Shown piece by piece: positions 56,241-64,000 of a stretch of DNA of 64,000 nucleotides (its first letter is position 1; each line of letters opens with the position of its first letter). Where the stretch lies: NCBI GenBank assembly GCA_036971475.1, contig JBAIZL010000001.1, forward strand, positions 82,194,983 to 82,258,982, given 5' to 3'. The notes beneath the pieces are model-generated. The model saw only the letters and a list, made by a program, of their open reading frames with translations. It did no database searches and was not told where the DNA came from. The position numbers were made by a program, and so were the translations under genes. This DNA is from Prosapia bicincta. Lineage: Eukaryota > Arthropoda > Insecta > Hemiptera > Cercopidae.

Positions 56241-56290
56241 TTTCCTGAAGATGCTGGTACTATTTATTGGCGAAAAGCTTTGAATAAATA
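56241..56290 (+). ncRNA. Hammerhead-ribozyme-like motif (family K)
   Basis: TTTC, CTGAAGA, unpaired T, GCTGGT-(7 nt)-ATTGGC hairpin with G-U pairs, GAAA, AGCTTT, then GAATAAATA partly pairing back. Weaker than families A and F. The two copies at 61.6-61.8 kb keep the same order. Confidence 0.45.
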
Positions 56291-56365
56291 TATTCATTAA
56301 AAGTATTCTTGTTTTTAAAATATTTTAAATTTATTAACTATATTACAAGAAAACATATCACCATA

Positions 56366-56370
<5 letters not shown>

Positions 56371-56415
<45 letters not shown>
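56371..56415. repeat. (TA)n microsatellite
   Basis: About 45 bases of TA. The LTR element is inserted at its right edge. Confidence 0.95.
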
Positions 56416-56420
<5 letters not shown>

Positions 56421-57444
56421 CTTAACTTTTGTTATAATTAAATTTATATTTAAATGTTATTTATTTACCTTACCTATTAATGTCACACCTTCAGGTTTAT
56501 AAAGAATTAACAATCTTATCAATTTTTAAACATCACTTGCATTTATTCTCTTCAATTAACTCTACACATTATTCCAAATTTATATTAATATTTTGCAGTG
56601 ACAGGATTGATATCTTAACTAATATTACAATGATAAAAGTTGGACTTCTGAGGCTTTAGATTTCTAATAAAATAACATAACAAAAAAAACAGTATTAAAA
56701 TTTTATTCTTGCTCTCGGGTCGCTATTACGGGAACTTTGCTTATAAATTTGAAATGGTGAAACTAGAATAATTTTTATAAATTTTGATGAAATTAAAATT
56801 TATTCTGAACTAAAAGATAGATGTCTGTTGGCTACACTTATATTCAAATAATACTTATTGTTCTGAAGAGTCCCTGGAATCCTGGCCTTGGTTATTACCT
56901 TCCGCACTTACATTTGACACACAAAAAAAACTTACTTTATATTTCTAAAAAAAACTTGTACATCGCACTTTTAAATTTTACTTATAAAAAAAACTCTCTA
57001 CTTAATTTAACAAAATTCTTCCTTTACAACACTTCCATCTTTGTCCCCACCAACCTGTCTTCCTCAAAGACTCCTCTCCTCAAACTTTTTCTAACTTCAC
57101 CGATCCTTTAGTTTGTATTTAAAAATCTAATCTTTCCCACTACCACAAACATTCTTTGTAAGTTTCCCACAGTTCTACAATTAGCTTAACCTAACGGTAC
57201 ACGGTTATTTTCCCAGGCTATCTCCGCCACTGGATTTTCGGCCACTGTCTTAACCACTTTGGACCCTTCTCTATTGTCTATGGTTGCCAGACTCAATTTA
57301 TAGCTTTCCTAGAAAGGGATAATGACATGGTACCTGCTTTGTCCGCACAAGAAAAACTATTTGTGTCTTTCCTTGCTTAATTCTACAGATGATTATCTTA
57401 GCAACTAACTGAATTTAATCTAAAGCCTCGTACTTTATGTTATA
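56416..57444 (-). repeat. 3' LTR of the non-autonomous element
   Basis: Starts TATAACTTAACTTTTGTTAT on the plus strand and ends ACTTTATGTTATA. It contains a 96-codon open stretch (56821-57111) that is repeated in the other LTR simply because the LTRs are copies; it has no recognisable content. Confidence 0.88.
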
Positions 57445-58830
57445 GAGTCCCCAGAATTTACAGTTAATTTTCTTTGATTTTTTAAATTTAAATTTTACAA
57501 TATTTGAATGCTATGACGTCAAAGAACAATTTGTTTTAAATTCTTCACCAATCTTAAATTTCTAATTCATTTAATTTTACTATAGTTAAACCTCTTATCT
57601 CCTAAATAATTTCACTTATAATTAGTACATAATTATAAATTCACGTCATACAAATTAATACTCTTTCTTTAAAATTAAATGGAAAGTTTACAATGCCATT
57701 GTTCATCCTACGATCCTAATAATTAATTATTTATGCATGAATATCTAAAAGTTCTTTATACAATTATTTAATTATTTAATATGGGTTTGTGATACCTTTT
57801 TAACATTCTACAGTTAAATTTACCTTAAAGTTTACCATTAATTATTCAAGTAAGTTGGTAACTGCTACTACCAAGACATTTTTTTTCCCTAGGGCCCTTC
57901 ATAATTTCTAAGAATTTGCTGTTTACAATATTTGAATATTATGACATCAACGATCAATTTGTTTTTAAATTCTTCACCAAATCTTAAAATATTTATAGAA
58001 ATGTAACCAACTTAATAATGTTTACAACCAAAAAGGAGAATATTAATTTCTTTTTTCTAAGACAAGCATTTTGTTACAGGGTTAAAATTCATTTTAAATA
58101 AACAAATAAGCAATTGCATTTAAGATAAAAATACATATTAAAACCACTAATAGTTAATTATAATTATCTTACAATTTCAAAACATGTCATTAAAATATGC
58201 TGCATAATTAATTATTAAACTGAATAAATAATTCAATTGTTTAATGTTATTAATACTAAACAAAACAAAGTGTTGCAAATATACTGCTATAATTATAGAT
58301 TAAATTTACTCAGTTTTGTGCAATGTTTTAGTTGACAGTGTCTTACTTAAAACAATTACAAAATAGCTGGCAGATGAAGTAAATTTAATTGAAAGCCTTA
58401 CAAGTTTATTAAGAAGTTAAAAACTAATATGCATACGTTCCTAAATGGTTTATAATTATAATACTGGTATACCTTCTCAATTAACCTCAATTTTAATTAG
58501 TTACACTAAACAAATATAATTATTTTCCCATTTATAATAGAAAAATTGTGTAGATCATTTCTCTTATCAAATATTCCATAATTACAAATCATATCATACA
58601 AATTAACAATCTTTCTTTAAAATTAAATGTGAAATTTTTTTTTTTAGCAATTCATTTTACTTGTTCAACTAAATAATAATTTTATCATTTCCTAATTAAA
58701 TTTCCCCTTTGCGCAGTTTATTAAATTTAAATTCGGTAAAACATTTGAGTGTTGTTGTTTTTTCGTAGCACAAATATTATTATTATTATTATTTTTTATA
58801 AATCAAGAAGTATTATATGAGTGTGGTTAT
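57445..58830. other. Interior of the LTR element, no coding sequence seen
   Basis: AT-rich sequence between the gag-like frame and the 3' LTR, where pol would be expected. No RT, protease or integrase motif was recognised on the minus strand. Confidence 0.6.
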
Positions 58831-59889
58831 TTACAACATAAGGTCAATATAAGGGTTGCATTGTCCTTCCGAGATCATTGTCCTTGAGTCTTGCAGGTGT
58901 TTTCCTTGCTCAAATGAGGTATTTTTGTTTCTACGGCAAAATTGACCTGGCTCTGATGGTTTTTCATTAATTACACTTGGCTGGTTTGGTTCCTTCACAA
59001 AACGATTAATTTCATCCCGTTGTCTAATTCCGTATCTTTGACTTAATTTGTCTGGGCTATTGTGTGATGTTAACGGAAAGTGTTCCTTTTGTTGAAAGTG
59101 AAATTCTATCATTAGGTTGACAAATGCACTTTTATTTTTTATCCCTCTAGTGATTAAAGTTGCTGCAACATTTAGGTCAAATGGTCGTGCGAATTTCTTG
59201 ATTATTACCTCATCTGATATCCCTTGAACATACAATAAATTTGGTTTGCCGTTATCTATCATGTTGATAGGTCCCTTTCGAATTTCTACAGACTTTAAAT
59301 GATTTTTGTTTTGTTTAAGGTGGTAGTCTAACTTTTTTAACTCAAGGTTGTTTGTAATACATTGTCCCATGTTAATTTTGAATGTGTTTAAATCTTTTGC
59401 TTCTTTTTGTTGTTGATCTTCATATATTATTTCCACGTCCGCTAATTTAGTTTGTGTTGTATCAATTTTATTGTTTAATTCTAAGCTTACTTCATTGCAT
59501 TCTTCTTTATCCTTAACTAATACATCATTAATTTCTTCATTAACGTCTTCATTGTTCTCAACTGATCTATCATTAATTTCCTTAACTTCTTCATTGATTC
59601 CGTTATCTTTATTAATTATTTTATTTAATTTTCTGTTAGTTTCATCTAATTTATTATGTAATGTTTATTTAGTTTCATTTAAAGTTTGTTTAGTTTCATT
59701 TAAAGTTTTTTTAGTTTCATTTAAAGTTTTTTTAGTTTCATTTAAAGTTTTCTTTAAATCTTGTGTAGTTTGATCCATTTTCGTACTTAAGAATTGCATT
59801 AACTGTAGCATATCTATTCCGGTGTTAACGCTAGTCCCTATATTTGTCTCTGTCCCCACACCCAAATTTTTTTCATCTACTTTATTCAT
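58831..59889 (-). pseudogene. Gag-like protein of the LTR element (one stop codon)
   Basis: The minus-strand frame starts MNKVDEKNLGVGTETN about 165 bases after the primer-binding site. It runs through a helix with a fourfold KKTLNET/KQTLNET repeat (59755-59668), meets TAA at about 59665, and continues in frame through an acidic Lys/Glu/Asn-rich coiled-coil-like stretch. It ends with a more structured part (IRKGPINMIDNGKPNLLYVQ, FARPFDLNVAATLITRGIKN, SAFVNLMIEFHFQQKEHFPL) at 58831. Position after the primer site and coiled-coil character suggest gag. No CCHC knuckle is present. It could supply or mimic a capsid for a related autonomous element; that is inference. Confidence 0.65.
59668..59755 (-). 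repeat. In-frame tandem repeat, about 4 x 21 bases, encoding (K/Q)-x-T-L-N-E-T
   Basis: Successive units of TTTAGTTTCATTTAAAGTTT on the plus strand encode heptads on the minus strand, extending a coiled coil. Confidence 0.85.
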
Positions 59890-60054
59890 GATTTAAAGTC
59901 TCTTCCCTAATAATGTTCACTATAGTCTTAATAATGTTCACAGTTTTTTATTAAATTTTTTTTAATTAACACTTTTACTTAAGCCAACAGATTAATAAGT
60001 TTGTTTATTAATTTATGATTTATATTTACCATTTCTATTTAACTTTGCTAACTA

Positions 60055-60065
60055 GTTGGGCGCCA
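60055..60065 (-). other. Primer-binding site of the LTR element
   Basis: TGGCGCCCAAC on the minus strand, three bases inside the 5' LTR. TGGCGCC starts fit the CCA-ending 3' end of a tRNA (tRNA-Lys-like). Confidence 0.75.
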
Positions 60066-60068
60066 AAT

Positions 60069-61092
60069 TATAACTTAACTTTTGTTATAATTAAATTTAT
60101 ATTTAAATGTTATTTATTTACCTTACCTATTAATGTCACACCTTCAGGTTTATAAAGAATTAACAATCTTATCAATTTTTAAACATCACTTGCATTTATT
60201 CTCTTCAATTAACTCTACACATTATTCCAAATTTATATTAGTATTTTGCAGTGACAGGATTGATATCTTAACTAATATTACAATGATAAAAGGTGGACTT
60301 CTGAGGCTTTAGATTTCTAATAAAATAACATAACAAAAAAAACAGTATTAAAATTTTATTCTTGCTCTCGGGTCGCTATTACGGGAACTTTGCTTATAAA
60401 TTTGAAATGGTGAAACTAGAATAATTTTTATAAATTTTGATGAAATTAAAATTTATTCTGAACTAAAAGATAGATGTCTGTTGGCTACACTTATATTCAA
60501 ATAATACTTATTGTTCTGAAGAGTCCCTGGAATCCTGGCCTTGGTTATTACCTTCCGCACTTACATTTGACACACAAAAAAAACTTACTTTATATTTCTA
60601 AAAAAAACTTGTACGTCGCACTTTTAAATTTTACTTATAAAAAAAACTCTCTACTTAATTTAACAAAATTCTTCCTTTACAACACTTCCATCTTTGTCCC
60701 CACCAACCTGTCCTCCTCAAAGACTCCTCTCCTCAAACTTTTTCTAACTTCACCGATCCTTTAGTTTGTATTTAAAAATCTAATCTTTCCCACTACTACA
60801 AACATTCTTTGTAAGTTTCCCACAGTTCTACAATTAGCTTAACCTAACGGTACACGGTTATTTTCCCAGGCTATCTCGGCCACTGTATTTTCCTGTCTTA
60901 ACCACTTTGGAACCTTCTCTATTGTCTATGGTTGCCGGACTCAACTTATAGCTTTCCTAGAAAGGGTTAATGACATGGTACCTGCTTTGTCCGCACAAGA
61001 AAAACTATTTGTGTCTTTCCTTGCTTAATTCTACAGATGATTATTTTAGCAACTAACTGAATTTAATCTAAAGCCTCATACTTTATGTTATA
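60069..61092 (-). repeat. 5' LTR of the non-autonomous element
   Basis: Near-identical to 56416-57444. It lacks 5 bases in the TATCTC...GTCTTAACC stretch. Confidence 0.88.
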
Positions 61093-61099
61093 ATATTTA

Positions 61100-61857
<758 letters not shown>

Positions 61858-61921
<64 letters not shown>
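61858..61921. repeat. (TA)n microsatellite
   Basis: About 64 bases of TA. Confidence 0.97.
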
Positions 61922-61925
<4 letters not shown>

Positions 61926-61944
61926 CATATCACTTTATATATAT

Positions 61945-62290
61945 AGGTAAGTTCTAGTAGAGCTTAAATCTTGTTTAGGAATTTTTATACTAGATAAGAT
62001 ACTGTCAGACTGACCTAGTGGCAATAGTCCAAAACTGCAATCTCTTGAAAATATACACACATAAAACACATTGAGCTATTAAAATATTTTGATTACACAA
62101 TGATCTTTATCAATCAGAAAAGAGAATTGAGTGAGTTTTTTCTTTTTTGATTGATAAAGATCATTGTGTGATCGAAATATTTCAATAGTTCAATGTGTTT
62201 TTATGTGTGTATATTTTCAAGAGATTGCAGTTTTGGACTCTTACCACTAGGTAAGCCTGTCAGTCTCCTATCTAGTCCAAAATTCCTATA
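61945..62290. repeat. Family L fold-back, copy 2
   Basis: Same arms as 61100-61465, with outer GTAGAGCTTAAATCTTGTTT and ending CTATCTAGTCCAAAATTCCT before a TATATA/TGTG tract. The centre is TTGATTGATAAAGATCATTG then TGTGATCGAAATATTTCAAT. Confidence 0.8.
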
Positions 62291-62298
62291 TATGTGTG

Positions 62299-62305
<7 letters not shown>

Positions 62306-62341
<36 letters not shown>
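62306..62341. repeat. (CA)n microsatellite
   Basis: About 36 bases of alternating CA. Confidence 0.95.
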
Positions 62342-62346
<5 letters not shown>

Positions 62347-62362
62347 TAGACATACATAAAGC

Positions 62363-62412
62363 CACAGTGGATTCTGGTTAGCCAAATTCGGCCGAAAACC
62401 GTGTTAACCGAA
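62363..62412. repeat. Isolated Tigger-type terminal repeat
   Basis: CAGTGGATTCTGGTTAGCCA then AATTCGGCCGAAAACCGTGT resembles a Tigger/pogo end. No partner end before LINE copy 3. Confidence 0.4.
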
Positions 62413-62507
62413 AGACATCGTTATAAGAAATGGAAATGTACCTACAGTAATATGTAAATTATGCAAGACTCATCATGATTTTAAGTAGCCTGACTATGCC
62501 ATCCATT

Positions 62508-64000
62508 ATCCTCGGTGAGGAGGCGGATGTCAGACTTTCGTGGTAAATATGGTACATCAAATGAACTGGAAAATACTGGGGCCTACATCAGGACTGCAAT
62601 TTCCACGTCGTTTGAGGAAAATTGATCTCTCTCGCGGATAAACACTGGGCGCTGTAAGCTTAAGTGCAACAGCAAGTTAGAGGCAAGACGGAAAGAGACT
62701 AGAAGGCTCTTTAATAGGGCAAAGAAATGGCAGAGACCTGACAGGCATATAAAGACAGCCAGGGTTTCTATAAAAATCTTATTAAAGAGGTTAAACGTGC
62801 TTCTTGGGAAAAGTGGTGCTCAGAGACAAGCACACTGAGTGACACTGCTAGACTGTTTAAGGTGTTAGCAGGTGGACCGAGGGGAAAGCTTAAGTTTGTC
62901 AAGAAGACTGATGGTAGCTTTACTGACACCCCGGAGGAAACTCTGCGTCTGCTTATGAGAAACAGTTTTCCGGATATTAGACCGGTAGGGGACGGTGCTC
63001 AAAACCTCCGACATACTGGGTTAAGGGCGGACTGGAATATTGCTGGGCAGGTGATCTCAGCGCAAAAGGTGAGAGAGGCGATTCTGTCTTTTGAGCCTTT
63101 TAAAGCGCCTGGATTAGATAATATTACTCCAGCACTACTACAAAATTGGTTGGAGGAAATAATAGGGCCACTGACAGGATTACTCAGAGGCTGTGTTGCC
63201 TTGGGTTACACTCCCGGGCAGTGGCTCAAAACGAAAGTTATTTTTATTCCTGAACCGGGGAGGAAAGGTTACACAGAGGTAAAGAACTTCAGACCTATCA
63301 GCCTTACATCTTTCTTGTTAAAGACATTGGAAAGGCTGGTGGACCACTATTTGAAGGAGGGACCTTTAAAGCAGTATCCGCTTCATCAGGACCAACACGC
63401 CTACCGAACCGGTAGGTCAGTGGAGACTGCGCTGTTGGTGGTCGTGGACTTTATTGAGGGTCAGATCAACAACAAGGGGATATGTATTGGGGCTTTTCTT
63501 GATGTGGAGGGGGCTTTTAGCAGTACCTCTAGACTGGCCATCAAGAGAGCAGCTATGGATCACGGGATTTCTGATGGAATTATAAATTGGAGTTCCTTGG
63601 AAAACTGGATAAGTACTGCATCCTGGATGGGGTGCACGATAAATGGGATGGTCTCGGACGGCTGCCCACAGGGTGGAGTGTTATCCCCTTTGCTGTGGAG
63701 CCTTGTTGTGGACAGCCTACTAAGGATGCTCAGTGGAATGGGTGTCAAGGTGGTAGGATATACGGATGACATAGCTATCCTTGTTAGGGGACCATTTGAA
63801 GAGGTCCTCAAAGACCTGCTTCAAGAGGCACTCAAGGTAACAGAAGCTTGGTGCAGGGAGAATGCACTATGCATTCAAGGAGAGAAATCTGTGGCATTCA
63901 TCTTCACTAGGCGATATAAAACTAAATCGCTGGAGATGATGGAAATTGGTAATACCAAAATAAGCTACGTTGAGAGCGCTAAATATCTGTGAGTTATTCT
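62508..64000 (+). mobile_element. LINE (I/LOA-type) copy 3, 5'-truncated, cut by window edge
   Basis: Homology to copies 1 and 2 begins sharply at TCCTCGGTGAGGAGGCGGAT, the end of the endonuclease region, and continues to the window edge within the RT. It is closest to copy 2 by eye. Confidence 0.9.
62510..63992 (+). pseudogene. LINE copy 3 ORF2 fragment (RT), with nonsense and active-site change
   Basis: The first about 350 bases are frame-broken by a deletion near 62725. From 62862 the frame is open for 376 codons: FVKKTDGSFTDTPEETLRLL, PFKAPGLDNITPALLQNWLE, FRPISLTSFLLKTLERLVDH, GRSVETALLVVVDFIEGQIN, DGCPQGGVLSPLLWSLVVDS. The catalytic box reads GYTDDIAIL (Thr for Ala in YADD). Six bases (Ile-Met) are missing after GIINW. 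TGA at 63990-63992 replaces the GGA of copy 2 (KYLGV), so this copy is dead. Confidence 0.9.

Larger units (their letters stand above)
55190..56340 (+). mobile_element. PLE, family K, 5'-truncated
   Basis: The coding region begins abruptly within the RT at WFRYVDDGLYISNN and ends with a 3' repeat (56230-56340) that recurs as a fold-back at 61556-61857. The base composition and protein are clearly different from families A, D and I. No inverted 5' arm was seen. Confidence 0.82.
56416..61092 (-). mobile_element. Non-autonomous LTR retrotransposon with gag-like ORF only
   Basis: Two direct repeats of about 1.02 kb (56416-57444 and 60069-61092) differ by roughly fifteen substitutions and one 5-base length change seen by eye. 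On the minus strand, three bases inside the right-hand (5') LTR, lies TGGCGCCCAAC (60065-60055), a tRNA-type primer-binding site. The 2.6-kb interior holds one gag-like reading frame and no protease, RT, RNase H or integrase. The LTR ends read TATAAC...GTTATA rather than TG...CA. The flanking 4-base ATAT could be the target duplication but lies in low-complexity DNA. Confidence 0.88.

Noticed and set aside
56821..57111. 96-codon open stretch occurring twice (also at 60474-60764)
   Set aside because: The duplication is explained by the LTRs. The frame is on the strand opposite to the element and the peptide is Leu/Ser/Thr-rich without domains.

Overview
This is a window of an AT-rich animal genome, almost certainly an arthropod and probably an insect. 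The host genes are split by spliceosomal introns, and most of the DNA is transposable elements: Penelope-like elements (PLEs), an I/LOA-type LINE, Tigger/pogo and Harbinger DNA transposons, and an LTR element. There are no bacterial operons, CRISPR arrays or recognisable tRNA/rRNA genes. The species cannot be named from what is visible.

Host genes. (1) An oxysterol-binding protein gene (OSBP) lies on the minus strand. Four coding exons are visible: 25403-25279 (start codon and first half of the PH domain), 7511-7306 (rest of the PH domain), and 6852-6614 and 2273-2108 (helical region after the PH domain). All three splice junctions keep the reading frame. Intron 1 is about 17.8 kb and packed with transposons. 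The sterol-binding domain would lie left of base 1. (2) A divergent plus-strand gene starts at 33353 with a 40-codon first exon (MGNNHS...) ending at a splice donor. (3) A weaker candidate is a plus-strand exon at 5513-5593, nested inside OSBP intron 3.

Region by region. 27-1432: deletion derivative of a Tigger transposon. 3.9-6.4 kb: two small PLE insertions with target-site duplications (TSDs) and hammerhead-ribozyme-like motifs. 9.5-11.8 kb: wreck of an unnamed transposon-associated coding region, then a decayed PLE. 12.2-16.7 kb: PLE-end fold-backs, a 34-bp tandem repeat and a second Tigger remnant. 18.8-20.7 kb: a LINE/PLE chimera. 21.1-23.0 kb: a PLE with a 14-bp TSD. 26.3-31.3 kb: LINE copy 1 (12-bp TSD). 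31.3-33.0 kb: PLE ends. 35.6-37.2 kb: a 5'-truncated PLE whose RT/GIY-YIG frame is still open. 37.3-42.5 kb: the best LINE copy, minus strand, 12-bp TSD, one nonsense codon in ORF2. 43-49 kb: PLE debris, a Harbinger wreck with a MADF/BESS partner gene, and a LINE RNase H fragment. 51.4-56.3 kb: three more PLEs. 56.4-61.1 kb: an LTR element carrying only a gag-like frame. 61.1-62.3 kb: fold-backs separated by (TA)n. 62.5-64 kb: LINE copy 3, cut by the window edge.

The strongest theme is the PLEs. Several distinct families occur here. Nearly every 5'-truncated copy whose left end can be read is preceded by an inverted copy of its own 3' end, making a fold-back. The 3' ends of several families carry the same layout: a CTGANGA box, a hairpin, GAAA, a short palindrome, then a strand that pairs back. 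This is the hammerhead ribozyme layout known from PLEs, here with one extra unpaired base before helix II. In two families a TATA-like box lies 70-100 bases upstream.
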